In this document: in pieces, positions 18,144 through 26,576 of the stretch
Layout: every line of letters starts with the position of its first letter
Numbering within the stretch: the first letter of the stretch is position 1
Assembly: GCF_000196735.1 (NCBI RefSeq)
Contig: NC_014551.1
Location: 1,359,001-1,423,000 of the forward strand
DNA length: 64,000 nt
From: Bacillus amyloliquefaciens DSM 7 = ATCC 23350
GTDB lineage: Bacteria; Bacillota; Bacilli; Bacillales; Bacillaceae
Direction: 5' to 3'
Program-made: the position numbers and the translations under genes
The notes under the pieces: model-generated
What the model saw: the letters and a program-made list of their open reading frames with translations, nothing else
What the model was told of the DNA's origin: nothing
Database searches by the model: none

Positions 18144-19115
18144 ATGAGCAGACATATTCAATATTCAATTGTCGTCCCCGTTTATAATGAGGAACTCGTC
18201 ATTCAGACAACCTATCAACGTTTGAAAGAAGTCATGGATCAAACAAAAGATCATTATGAATTGATCTTTGTCAATGACGGAAGCAAAGACCGCAGTATTG
18301 AGATATTAAGAGAGCACAGTCTGATTGATCCGAGAGTGAAAATTATTGATTTTTCCAGAAACTTCGGTCACCAGATCGCAATCACCGCAGGCATGGATTA
18401 CGCAGAGGGGAATGCCGTCATCGTCATTGACGCCGATTTGCAGGACCCTCCTGAATTAATCCTTGATATGATTGAACAGTGGAAAGAAGGCTACGATGTG
18501 GTGTACGCCGTCAGAACGAAACGGAAAGGAGAAACCTTTTTCAAGAAACAGACGGCTTCTATGTTTTATCGGCTGCTGCGGAGCGTGACCGATATTGATA
18601 TTCCGCTCGATACCGGAGATTTCCGCCTGCTGGACAGAAAAGTCTGTGACGAAATGAAAAGATTAAAAGAGAAAAATCCATTTGTCAGGGGACTCGTCAG
18701 CTGGGTCGGGTTTAAGCAGACTGCTGTTGAATATGAACGCGATGAAAGGCTTGCGGGAGAAACGAAATACCCGCTTAAAAAAATGCTGAAGCTTTCCATG
18801 GACGGTATAACAACGTTCTCCCATAAACCGCTCAAGGCGGCAAGCTATGCGGGAATGATTATGTCCGGAGCGGGTTTTCTTTATATGTTTGTCGTTTTAT
18901 ATATGAAACTTTTTACAGACAGCACCATTACAGGCTGGTCCTCACTGATTGTGATACAGCTTTTATTCAGCGGCATCGTTCTCTTAATTCTCGGTATGAT
19001 CGGCGAATACATCGGAAGGATTTATGACGAAGCAAAAGACCGTCCGCTCTATATCGTGCAAAAAGCGTACGGCATTAAAAACGAAAAGGTTTATCGGGAT
19101 CAGCATATGTCTTAA
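18144..19115 (+). CDS. ykcC: Undecaprenyl-phosphate glycosyltransferase, GtrB/DPM1-like
   Basis: A 323-residue GT2 enzyme. Motifs: VVPVYNEE (nucleotide site), FVNDGSKDRS, DADLQDPPE (metal-binding DxD-like), and two C-terminal membrane helices (about residues 233-255 and 268-292). This layout is that of GtrB/CsbB/DPM1 enzymes, which transfer a sugar from a nucleotide to polyprenyl phosphate. An AGGAGGAAAAAAAC binding site follows the ykcB stop by 13 bases, so the two are one operon. The sugar is not predictable from sequence. Confidence 0.9.
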   Translation: MSRHIQYSIVVPVYNEELVIQTTYQRLKEVMDQTKDHYELIFVNDGSKDRSIEILREHSLIDPRVKIIDFSRNFGHQIAITAGMDYAEGNAVIVIDADLQDPPELILDMIEQWKEGYDVVYAVRTKRKGETFFKKQTASMFYRLLRSVTDIDIPLDTGDFRLLDRKVCDEMKRLKEKNPFVRGLVSWVGFKQTAVEYERDERLAGETKYPLKKMLKLSMDGITTFSHKPLKAASYAGMIMSGAGFLYMFVVLYMKLFTDSTITGWSSLIVIQLLFSGIVLLILGMIGEYIGRIYDEAKDRPLYIVQKAYGIKNEKVYRDQHMS

Positions 19116-19119
19116 CCGA

Positions 19120-19155
19120 AACACCCTGTCCTTCTAGCGGACAGGGTGCTTTTAT
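19120..19155 (+). terminator. Terminator of ykcBC
   Basis: CACCCTGTCC-ttctagc-GGACAGGGTG followed by CTTTT. Confidence 0.9.
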
Positions 19156-19167
19156 GTCTGAAATAAA

Positions 19168-19203
19168 AAGCCGCCGGATCACTGAGTGTCCCGCGGCTTT
19201 TTC
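19168..19203 (-). terminator. Terminator of the small reverse gene 19206-19382
   Basis: AAAAGCCGC ... GCGGCTTTTT pairing on both strands, immediately after the stop of the small membrane protein gene. Confidence 0.75.
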
Positions 19204-19205
19204 AA

Positions 19206-19382
19206 TCATCTGCGGCTGGCTTGCATGTGCAAAGAGCGCATAATCAGTCCGGTTCCCGTCAGATTCAATAAAATGCTTGCACCCAGCGTCATGCCCCAAG
19301 CAATGTTTTGATGAGGAAGCTGAAAGCTCAGCTGCAGCAAGATCAGGCTGGTAACGACCAGCAAAAGTCCGGAATGTTTCAT
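19206..19382 (-). CDS. Small two-helix membrane protein, unknown function
   Basis: A 58-residue gene with an excellent AAAGGAGG binding site 8 bases before its ATG and its own terminator, so it is very likely real although short. The product starts MKHSGLLLVVTSLILLQLSF (helix 1), has a short polar turn QLPHQNIAWG, then a second helix GMTLGASILLNLTGTGLIMRS and a basic end. It is not recognised as any named protein. It lies tail to tail with ykcBC and upstream-adjacent to htrA on the same strand, separated from it by the htrA terminator. Confidence 0.75.
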   Translation of the reverse strand: MKHSGLLLVVTSLILLQLSFQLPHQNIAWGMTLGASILLNLTGTGLIMRSLHMQASRR

Positions 19383-19441
19383 GTATGTATCCTCCTTTGT
19401 ACACTATTCATACGGACGGTTTGCGCTGAAAGTTTCATTGA

Positions 19442-19478
19442 TATAAAAAAATCCAAGGCCGCTGCCCTGGATTTTTGT
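19442..19478 (-). terminator. Terminator of htrA
   Basis: AAATCCAGGG-cagcgg-CCTTGGATTT on the minus strand followed by seven T. Confidence 0.88.
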
Positions 19479-20830
19479 TAAGAAGGTGTTTCTTCTTTTT
19501 GAGTCAATTTCATTTTTTTCGTCATTTCCTTGCCGTTTCTGATAATCTTCACGTCCACGGTGCTGCCGACCTTCGTATTCTTATAGAGAATATTGCGAAG
19601 TTCGCTGCCCGTGTCGGTTTCTTTCCCTTTTAAGCCGATAATGATGTCTTCTGCTTTTAATCCGGCTTTGGCGGCAGGCGATCCCTGCGCCACTTCGCGA
19701 ATATAAACCCCTTTATTCAGCTGTTTGCCGAAGAGGCCGAGTGTGCCTTCCTGATAGTTTTGCGGCACTTGCTCCAAGTCGATCATGCTTACCCCGATAT
19801 AAGGGCGCTCCACATGTCCTTTAGTGAGAAGCGCTTCAGCGATCGGTTTTACATCGTTGCTCGGGATTGCAAAGCCGATGCCTTCTACATCACTTTCACT
19901 GATTTTCATGCTGTTGATGCCGATGATTTTGCCGTCTGTATTTAAGAGCGGCCCGCCGCTGTTTCCGGGATTGATGGCGGCATCAGTCTGGATGACATTG
20001 ATGCTTGACTCACCGGCTGATGTAGAAATCGAGACGGTTCTGTTTAAGCCGCTCACGATACCCTGAGTGACGGTGCGGGAAAGGTCTTTTCCGAGCGGAT
20101 CACCGATGGCGATGACGGATTCACCCGTTCTGAGAGCGGATGAGCTGCCGAAGCTTGCCGTTTTTGTCACGTGTTTATCACTGATTTCTAAAACGGCCAA
20201 GTCCGTCAGAGAGTCTCTGCCGACGAGTTTAGCTGTTACATCAGTACCGTCATATAATGACACTTTAAGGGAAGAGGCGCCTTCGACCACGTGGTTATTC
20301 GTAATAATATACGCTTTGCCGTTTGCTTTCTTAAAAATAACGCCTGAACCCGACCCCGTTTCGGCATCTTCACCCGATGAATTTGAGTTCGAACCGGAAC
20401 CGGATCCGAATCCGAATAAATCTGAACTGCTTTGCTGCTTTTGCAGATTGGTGATTCCGACGATCGCCGGTGAAATGTCTTCCACCATATTTGAAATGCT
20501 GCTTGAATTTGCTGATGAGCTGCTTGACGATTTGCTGCTGCCGGAATCAGAAGATGTCTGTTTAGCGGTTACAGATGACGTTTCCTGAGCGGGAGCCGGA
20601 TTGGACGTATCTTGCGTCTGATGGTCTCCAAGCGGCGTAAATGTATAGATGCCAAGGGCGAGCCCTCCGCCGATCACCCCGCCGAGGAGCGGTCTGAACC
20701 AGCCGAAGCTTCGTTTTTTCTTGTCCTCGTCCGTCGCTGAATATCTGGCCGGCTGCGGATTTTCTTTTGCTAAAAGGACTTCCTGTTCTTTTTGGTCTGT
20801 CCGATTTTCATCACGATAGTTATCCATCAT
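19478..20830 (-). CDS. htrA: Membrane-anchored HtrA-type serine protease/chaperone
   Basis: About 450 residues. A cytoplasmic N-terminus is followed by one membrane helix (around residues 47-68, PLLGGVIGGGLALGIYTF), then a Ser-rich linker and a trypsin-like domain with His in TNNHVVEG, Asp in DSLTDLAVL and Ser in GNSGGPL, and one C-terminal PDZ domain (GVYIREVAQGSPAAKAGLKAEDIIIGL). It degrades or refolds misfolded exported proteins at the outer membrane face. Two ATGs (20830, 20827) follow GGAGTGAAC; 20827 gives MDNYRDENR as in B. subtilis. Regulation by CssRS is expected; repeated boxes are visible upstream. Confidence 0.95.
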   Translation of the reverse strand: MMDNYRDENRTDQKEQEVLLAKENPQPARYSATDEDKKKRSFGWFRPLLGGVIGGGLALGIYTFTPLGDHQTQDTSNPAPAQETSSVTAKQTSSDSGSSKSSSSSSANSSSISNMVEDISPAIVGITNLQKQQSSSDLFGFGSGSGSNSNSSGEDAETGSGSGVIFKKANGKAYIITNNHVVEGASSLKVSLYDGTDVTAKLVGRDSLTDLAVLEISDKHVTKTASFGSSSALRTGESVIAIGDPLGKDLSRTVTQGIVSGLNRTVSISTSAGESSINVIQTDAAINPGNSGGPLLNTDGKIIGINSMKISESDVEGIGFAIPSNDVKPIAEALLTKGHVERPYIGVSMIDLEQVPQNYQEGTLGLFGKQLNKGVYIREVAQGSPAAKAGLKAEDIIIGLKGKETDTGSELRNILYKNTKVGSTVDVKIIRNGKEMTKKMKLTQKEETPS

Positions 20831-20852
20831 GTTCACTCCGTTTCTCTATTTC

Positions 20853-20942
20853 ATCATAGCATGATTTGCCTATTATTACTGACTCCATCTTACACAAAAA
20901 GTGTGGGATAATAATGAAAAGATTGTGGGAAATTGTGAAAAA
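20853..20942 (-). promoter_or_regulatory. htrA promoter region with candidate CssR boxes
   Basis: On the minus strand three near-direct repeats TTTTTCACA, ATTTCCCACA and ATCTTTTCA (20915-20942) lie about 60 bases upstream of a -10-like TATGAT (20853-20858). A further TCCCACAC element is at 20903-20910. Repeats of this TTTTCACA type are what CssR is reported to use in B. subtilis. No good -35 is present, as for an activator-dependent promoter. Confidence 0.55.
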
Positions 20943-20968
20943 GACGTAATTGGACGGGGCGCTTTATA

Positions 20969-20997
20969 TTGACAATTTCGATCGGATTTGAAATAAT
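20969..20997 (+). promoter_or_regulatory. Putative sigma-A promoter of the MFS exporter gene
   Basis: TTGACA (20969-20974), 17-base spacer, AATAAT (20992-20997). It predicts a leader of about 108 bases before ATG 21112. Confidence 0.65.
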
Positions 20998-21047
20998 AAA
21001 TGATAGATTATGCTCAATCCTTCACATGAAAAGATATGAAAATTCTG

Positions 21048-21081
21048 TCAAGCTAATGGGGGAAATCTGTTAGCTTTTTTA
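21048..21081 (+). terminator. Terminator-like hairpin in the MFS gene leader (possible attenuator)
   Basis: AAGCTAA ... TTAGCTT with a 13-base loop and six T, between the predicted promoter and the start of the MFS gene. A 15-codon ORF (ATG 21026 to TAG 21073) runs through it but has no clear binding site. Confidence 0.55.
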
Positions 21082-21111
21082 CGTTGTCAAATTTAAGAAA
21101 GGAGCTGTCAA

Positions 21112-22665
21112 ATGAAAGAAAAACATCACTGGATTATTTCTCTGCTTGCTGTGTTGGCGGTCGGGCCGGGACTGATGTCGAACACCGCTCTTTCGGCTGT
21201 CCAAAGCCTTGTCCGGCAGACGGTCGGCGGAGGAAACTATGATTCTTTTCATCCGATTATTATCGGTAATATGGCATTTGCCTTATTCGTGCCGGCTGGG
21301 CCGTATTTAAGAAAAAGGTTCGGCTCCCGGCCTGTCTATATGATTTCTATGGCAGCGGCTGTCATCGGAGCGCTGCTAGCTTTTTGTACGAATGATATTT
21401 ACCCGCTCGCTGCGGGCCGTTTTTTACAGGGAGCCGCTGCGGGCACTATGCTGATGATTATGATTCCGATGCTGGTGCTTTCGTTTCCGATTGAGCGCCG
21501 CAATTACGCCTTATTTGTGTTAATCGGCGGCTTTTACGGGTCCGTCATTATGGGGACCGTATTAGGCACGGCCGCGGCAAGCGCCGGCCATTGGCATTGG
21601 CTGTTCGGCATTTTTGGTCTGCTGTCTTTTTGCGGCTTCATTTTCAGCTATATGTGGCTGCGGGATGATGCTCATAAAGGCGCAGAAAGATCTCCATTTG
21701 ACGGCTTCGGTTTTCTGTTAGCGGGTGTATCAGCCGTGCTGGCTGCCTTTACATTTATTCATCTGCCGAAATGGGGTTTCTCGTCATGGCATACGTTGGC
21801 GGGATTTGGAGGAAGCTTCGTCATTCTGCTGATCTTGCTGATTATGCAGTACAGAAACGAACATGCGCTGATTTCGATTAAACTTATGCTGATTCCAAAG
21901 CCGATTCTGGGAGTTTTTATGATCGCTGCAGGCAGTATCTCAATAGCGGTCAGCCTTTCTGCATTTCGCGGGGAGCTTCAGGCGGCGTATCATATGTCAC
22001 AAACTCATTTGATATTTTTATATGCGAGCCTTTTGGCAGGCGTGGCCATTGCCGCTGTCATCAGTGCATTAGCATATGATAAAGTCGGCCCGGGCATGCT
22101 CGGGATAACAGGCTCTATTATACTTGTGTTCGTGAATTTTCAATGGATGACGACGGATCATCATATGCCTATTATTCTATTTGCGGGGCTTTTCGTAATG
22201 CTGGCGGCCGGAACAGGGCTTATCGTGGCAGCCGGACTGATGGGAGCCGCGTTAGGAGGACCGCTTCCGGAACTGGTGAAACGCATGACGGCAGTTCAGT
22301 TTTTGCGGCTGTTCATTTATATGGGCGCCCCTGTATTAATAGGGTATTTTACCAAAAGAGATGCTTCCGGCATGCTTTGGGGCGCGCACGGCACACAATC
22401 GCCGCATGAGTTGCTGATGGGGACATACAGCGATCTGTTCCTTATTGCTTTCATCTTAAGCCTGCTTTTAGTGTGTTTATCATTTGTCATGAATGCGACC
22501 GGCATGGGACATAAGCTGGCGCATAAACCGCACGCCGTCCGTAACCAGGAGGCTGAACAGCCTCCGCGGAAAACTACTGAACCGATCAGGCATCAGGTCA
22601 TTCCCGATAGTGAATACAGAAGTGCGGTCAGACAGTTTCAGCGTCACCCCGAAAACAGTATGTAA
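21112..22665 (+). CDS. MFS drug exporter, 14-helix DHA2 type
   Basis: A 517-residue major facilitator protein with about 14 hydrophobic helices. The loop 2-3 region PYLRKRFGSRPVYMISM corresponds to MFS motif A, and GRFLQGAAAGTMLMI is the helix-4 motif B with a conserved Arg. It resembles EmrB/QacA proton-driven multidrug exporters. AAAGGAGCTGTC precedes the ATG. I do not recall this gene between htrA and dppA in B. subtilis 168, so it is probably specific to the sister branch. The leader contains a promoter and a terminator-like hairpin, which suggests regulated expression. The substrate is unknown. Confidence 0.85.
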   Translation: MKEKHHWIISLLAVLAVGPGLMSNTALSAVQSLVRQTVGGGNYDSFHPIIIGNMAFALFVPAGPYLRKRFGSRPVYMISMAAAVIGALLAFCTNDIYPLAAGRFLQGAAAGTMLMIMIPMLVLSFPIERRNYALFVLIGGFYGSVIMGTVLGTAAASAGHWHWLFGIFGLLSFCGFIFSYMWLRDDAHKGAERSPFDGFGFLLAGVSAVLAAFTFIHLPKWGFSSWHTLAGFGGSFVILLILLIMQYRNEHALISIKLMLIPKPILGVFMIAAGSISIAVSLSAFRGELQAAYHMSQTHLIFLYASLLAGVAIAAVISALAYDKVGPGMLGITGSIILVFVNFQWMTTDHHMPIILFAGLFVMLAAGTGLIVAAGLMGAALGGPLPELVKRMTAVQFLRLFIYMGAPVLIGYFTKRDASGMLWGAHGTQSPHELLMGTYSDLFLIAFILSLLLVCLSFVMNATGMGHKLAHKPHAVRNQEAEQPPRKTTEPIRHQVIPDSEYRSAVRQFQRHPENSM

Positions 22666-22677
22666 CTTTTTCTATCA

Positions 22678-22712
22678 GCAAACCCTTTTCCCGGTGAAAA
22701 GGGTTTGTTTTT
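22678..22712 (+). terminator. Terminator of the MFS gene
   Basis: AAACCCTTTT-cccggtg-AAAAGGGTTT followed by GTTTTTT. Confidence 0.92.
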
Positions 22713-22735
22713 TCCTATAATGGCAGAATGGTATA

Positions 22736-22786
22736 TTGCATGTTTCATCCTTTTTTAATATAATTTGTTAGAATATTCATAATTTA
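22736..22786 (+). promoter_or_regulatory. dpp promoter with candidate CodY site
   Basis: TTGCAT (22736-22741), 17-base spacer, TATAAT (22759-22764). AATATTCATAATTTA at 22772-22786, at the predicted start of transcription, matches the CodY box (AATTTTCWGAAAATT) at about 10 of 15 positions. CodY repression of dpp is established in B. subtilis; the exact site here is inferred. Confidence 0.6.
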
Positions 22787-22820
22787 ATATCGAAATTTTA
22801 AATAAAAAAGGAGGTATTAC

Positions 22821-23645
22821 ATGAAACTGTATCTATCTGTAGATATGGAAGGGATATCTGGACTGCCGGATGAAACATTTGTCAATTCCCGCATGCACAA
22901 TTATGAGCGCGGCAGGGTTCTGATGACCGAGGAAGCAAACTGGTGCATCGCAGAAGCGTTTAATAACGGGTGCACGGAAGTGACCGTAAATGACAGCCAT
23001 TCAAAGATGAATAATCTGCTCGCAGAAAAACTTCATCCTGAGGCAGAGCTGATCACAGGGGACGTCAAGCCGTTTTCTATGATGCAGGGGCTTGATGAAT
23101 CCTATTCTGGCGCAATGTTTATCGGCTACCATGCGAGAGCCTCAATGCCGGGAGTCATGTCGCACAGCATGATATTCGGCGTGCGTCACTTTTACATAAA
23201 TGATAAGCCGGTCGGTGAACTGGGGTTAAATGCCTATCTCGCCGGATTTTACGATGTCCCGGTGATTATGGCTGCCGGGGATGATTGCGCCGCAAAAGAA
23301 GCGGAGGAGCTGATACCGAATGTGACGACAGCCGCCGTCAAGCAAACCATTTCAAGAACCGCGGTTAAATGCCTGTCTCCTCTGAAAGCCGGGCAGCTCC
23401 TGACGGAAAAAACAGCTTATGCGCTCAAAAATAAAGATAAGGTCAAGCCGCTCACTCCGCCTGAAAGACCGGTCTTAGGCATTGAATTTGCCAACTACGG
23501 ACAGGCTGAATGGGCCCATTTAATGCCGGGCACAGAAATCATACCGGGAACGACAATCGTTCAATTTCAGGCAAAAGACATGCCGGAAGCCTATCAGGCC
23601 ATGCTCGTCATGACAGAACTCGCCATGAGAACAACATTCTGTTAA
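22821..23645 (+). CDS. dppA: D-aminopeptidase DppA
   Basis: A 274-residue zinc-dependent D-aminopeptidase (M55). The N-terminal metal motif SVDMEGISG (Asp8, Glu10) and His residues in NDSHSK and GYHARASMPGVMSHS match the family. The B. subtilis enzyme is a decamer that hydrolyses D-Ala-D-Ala and related D-peptides, releasing D-Ala for use during sporulation and starvation. AAAAAGGAGG is 8 bases before the ATG. First gene of the dpp-ykf operon. Confidence 0.96.
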   Translation: MKLYLSVDMEGISGLPDETFVNSRMHNYERGRVLMTEEANWCIAEAFNNGCTEVTVNDSHSKMNNLLAEKLHPEAELITGDVKPFSMMQGLDESYSGAMFIGYHARASMPGVMSHSMIFGVRHFYINDKPVGELGLNAYLAGFYDVPVIMAAGDDCAAKEAEELIPNVTTAAVKQTISRTAVKCLSPLKAGQLLTEKTAYALKNKDKVKPLTPPERPVLGIEFANYGQAEWAHLMPGTEIIPGTTIVQFQAKDMPEAYQAMLVMTELAMRTTFC

Positions 23646-23659
23646 AGGGGTGAACGGCA

Positions 23660-24586
23660 TTGCTTCGGTATTTTATCAAACGTTTTATCGCAATGATTAT
23701 GACCGTCCTCGTCATCACCACTCTGACATTTGTCATGATGAAAGTGATACCCGGCTCGCCTTTTAACGAAGAGCGGGGCACAAACGAAGCGGTTCAGCGA
23801 AATCTCGAATCCTACTACCATCTGAACGAACCTCTTATCACTCAATACGCCATCTATCTAAAATCCATTCTAACCTTTGATTTCGGTCCTTCAATTAAAA
23901 AACCGTCAGACAGTGTAAACGCCATGCTTGAACGGGGGTTTCCCGTTTCATTTGAGCTTGGCATAACGGCGATTATCATCGCTGTTATTTCAGGACTCGC
24001 GCTCGGCATAACGGCCGCTCTGAGGCGCGGCGGATTTCTCGATTATGCGGCCATGAGCCTTGCGGTGCTGGGGATTTCCATTCCGAATTTTATTATGGCG
24101 ACACTGCTGATTCAGCAATTTGCGGTTCATCTGAAATGGTTTCCGGCTGCTACGTGGACGAGTCCAGTTCACATGGTCCTGCCGACTGCAGCGCTTGCCG
24201 TCGGACCTATGGCCATCATCGCGAGGCTGACAAGATCAAGCATGGCTGAAGTGCTCACTCAGGATTATATCCGCACGGCAAAAGCAAAAGGCCTTTCTCC
24301 TGTCAAAATTATCATCAAACACGCCTTGAAAAACGCTCTTATGCCTGTTGTGACAGTACTTGGCACGCTTGCCGCAAGTATCCTGACGGGCAGTTTCGTC
24401 ATCGAGAAAATCTTTGCCATTCCGGGAATGGGCAAATATTTCGTGGAAAGCATCAATCAGCGTGACTACCCGGTGATTATGGGGACGACCGTATTTTACA
24501 GTGTGATTCTGATCGTCATGCTGTTTCTGGTTGATTTGGCATACGGCCTGTTAGACCCGCGCATAAAACTTCATAAGAAAGGGTGA
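23660..24586 (+). CDS. dppB: Dipeptide ABC transporter permease DppB
   Basis: A 308-residue permease starting at TTG 23660 (MLRYFIKRFIAMIMTVLV), with AAAGGGGTG 8 bases upstream. Six helices, and the EAA loop for contact with the ATPase is visible (EVLTQDYIRTAKAKGLSP). It pairs with DppC to form the membrane channel for peptide import. It overlaps the region just before dppC and is cotranscribed. Confidence 0.95.
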   Translation: MLRYFIKRFIAMIMTVLVITTLTFVMMKVIPGSPFNEERGTNEAVQRNLESYYHLNEPLITQYAIYLKSILTFDFGPSIKKPSDSVNAMLERGFPVSFELGITAIIIAVISGLALGITAALRRGGFLDYAAMSLAVLGISIPNFIMATLLIQQFAVHLKWFPAATWTSPVHMVLPTAALAVGPMAIIARLTRSSMAEVLTQDYIRTAKAKGLSPVKIIIKHALKNALMPVVTVLGTLAASILTGSFVIEKIFAIPGMGKYFVESINQRDYPVIMGTTVFYSVILIVMLFLVDLAYGLLDPRIKLHKKG

Positions 24587-24591
24587 TCCCG

Positions 24592-25539
24592 ATGAATCTC
24601 CCGCAGGAAACGGTAAAACACACAGAAGTGCCTGATGAATGGTTTCAGCCGGGCATGGAAAGAAAGGGTGAAGCCGAGTCGGTCAAGCGTCCGAGCCTGT
24701 CTTACACTCAGGATGCGTGGCGGCGGCTTAAAAAGAACAAATTGGCGATGGCCGGCCTTGTGATTTTATTTTGCCTGTTTCTATTAGCTGTGTTCGGTCC
24801 GGTGATATCACCGCACAGTGTGACAAGGCAGACGCTCGCCGAGCAGAATCTTCCGCCGTCTTCTTCACATTGGTTCGGAACCGATGAGCTTGGACGGGAC
24901 GTATTTACAAGAACGTGGTACGGAGCGAGGATATCTTTATTTGTCGGTGTGATGGCGGCCTTGATCGACTTTTTGATCGGCGTCATTTACGGAGGCATCG
25001 CCGGCTACAAAGGGGGACGGACAGACAGCGCCATGATGAGAATCATCGAGGTTCTCTACGGATTGCCGTATCTGCTCGTTGTCATTTTGTTAATGGTGCT
25101 GATGGGACCGGGGCTCGGTTCTATTATCGTCGCTCTGACCGTGACGGGGTGGGTCGGCATGGCGCGGATTGTCAGAGGACAGGTATTGAGGATGAAGCAT
25201 GATGAACACGTGCTTGCTTCGAAAACGTTTGGGGCGAAAACATTTCGGATCATTAAGAAAAATCTGCTGCCGAATACGATGGGGGCCATTATTGTCCAAA
25301 TGACGCTTACGGTGCCGGCGGCGATTTTTGCGGAATCATTTCTAAGTTTTTTAGGACTCGGCATTCAAGCGCCGTTTGCAAGCTGGGGAGTCATGGCAAA
25401 CGACGGGCTCCCGGCGATTTTATCAGGCCATTGGTGGCGGCTGTTTTTTCCCGCCTTTTTCATTTCCTTAACGATGTACGCGTTTAACGTGCTTGGAGAC
25501 GGCTTGCAGGACGCGTTAGACCCGAAATTGAGGAGGTAG
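24592..25539 (+). CDS. dppC: Dipeptide ABC transporter permease DppC
   Basis: A 315-residue permease. The start MNLPQETVKHTEVPDEWF (ATG 24592) is preceded by AAGAAAGGGTG; a GTG at 24583 overlaps the dppB stop and is a less likely start. Contains the DppC-specific segments WFGTDELGRDVFTRTWYGARISL and the EAA loop VLASKTFGAKTFRIIKKNLLPN, plus SFLGLGIQAPFASWG. Six membrane helices after an extended cytosolic N-terminus of ~50 residues. Confidence 0.95.
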   Translation: MNLPQETVKHTEVPDEWFQPGMERKGEAESVKRPSLSYTQDAWRRLKKNKLAMAGLVILFCLFLLAVFGPVISPHSVTRQTLAEQNLPPSSSHWFGTDELGRDVFTRTWYGARISLFVGVMAALIDFLIGVIYGGIAGYKGGRTDSAMMRIIEVLYGLPYLLVVILLMVLMGPGLGSIIVALTVTGWVGMARIVRGQVLRMKHDEHVLASKTFGAKTFRIIKKNLLPNTMGAIIVQMTLTVPAAIFAESFLSFLGLGIQAPFASWGVMANDGLPAILSGHWWRLFFPAFFISLTMYAFNVLGDGLQDALDPKLRR

Positions 25540-25544
25540 GAAAA

Positions 25545-26576
25545 ATGGCGCAGCAAGTTCTTTCAGTTCAAAATCTGCATGTTACTTTTTCAACATACGG
25601 AGGCACCGTAAAAGCCGTCAGAGGCGTCAGCTTCGATTTATATAAAGGTGAAACGTTTGCGATCGTCGGTGAATCGGGCTGCGGAAAAAGCGTGACGTTA
25701 CAAGCCGTGATGGGCCTTCTTCCGAAACATTCGGCAAAGATTGAATCCGGAAGCATACAATTTAAACAGAAAGACCTTTGTCAAATGACGGAACGGGAAA
25801 TGCGGGGAATACGGGGACGTGACATTTCTATGATCTTTCAGGACCCGATGACGGCGCTCAATCCGACTTTGACTGTAGGAGATCAGCTTTCAGAAGCGCT
25901 TTTGGAACACCGAGACATGACCAGAAAACAAGCTGAATCCGAGGTTCTCGCCATGCTGGACCTTGTCGGCATCCCTGACTCGAAATCCCGCCTGAAGCAG
26001 TATCCCCACCAATTAAGCGGGGGCATGCGACAGCGGATCGTGATCGCGATGGCTCTGATCTGCGAGCCGGAAATCATGATTGCCGATGAACCGACGACTG
26101 CTCTTGATGTAACAATTCAAGCACAGATCCTTGAATTATTTAAAAAGATTCAAAGAAAAACAGGCGTATCTATTGTTCTGATTACGCATGATCTCGGCGT
26201 TGTCGCTCAGACCGCTGACAGGGTCGCCGTCATGTACGCGGGAAAAATCGCCGAAATCGGCACGAGGCATGATATTTTTTACCGGCCCGCTCATCCCTAC
26301 ACAAAGGGGCTGCTCTTCTCAGTGCCGCGGCTGGATATGGAGGATAGTGAGCTTTCGCCGATTGACGGGACGCCGCCTGATTTATTCGATCCGCCGCCGG
26401 GCTGCCCGTTTGCCGCCCGCTGCCCGGACAGGATGATCGTCTGTGAAAAGGTATATCCGGAAACAACCGTGAAATCCAAAAGCCATTTCGTCAATTGTTG
26501 GCTTCAGGATGACCGTGCAGAGAGGCAAAAGCACAAACAGCTGAAGGCAGCAGAGGAAAAAGGGGGATTCAAATGA
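25545..26576 (+). CDS. dppD: Dipeptide ABC transporter ATP-binding protein DppD
   Basis: A 343-residue ATPase. Walker [11 protein letters not shown]-loop FQDPMTALNP, signature LSGGMRQR, Walker B IMIADEPTTALD and H-loop LITHDL are all intact. The C-terminal oligopeptide/dipeptide extension contains the Cys pattern CPFAARCPDRMIVC, which in this family can bind an iron-sulfur cluster. GAGGAGGTAGG precedes the ATG. It probably works with YkfD as the second ATPase, since no dppF is present. Confidence 0.95.
   Translation: MAQQVLSVQNLHVTFSTYGGTVKAVRGVSFDLYKGETFAIVGESGCGKSVTLQAVMGLLPKHSAKIESGSIQFKQKDLCQMTEREMRGIRGRDISMIFQDPMTALNPTLTVGDQLSEALLEHRDMTRKQAESEVLAMLDLVGIPDSKSRLKQYPHQLSGGMRQRIVIAMALICEPEIMIADEPTTALDVTIQAQILELFKKIQRKTGVSIVLITHDLGVVAQTADRVAVMYAGKIAEIGTRHDIFYRPAHPYTKGLLFSVPRLDMEDSELSPIDGTPPDLFDPPPGCPFAARCPDRMIVCEKVYPETTVKSKSHFVNCWLQDDRAERQKHKQLKAAEEKGGFK

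Noticed and set aside
21026..21073. 15-codon leader peptide before the MFS gene
   Set aside because: No ribosome binding site in front of the ATG; kept only as a remark in the attenuator finding.
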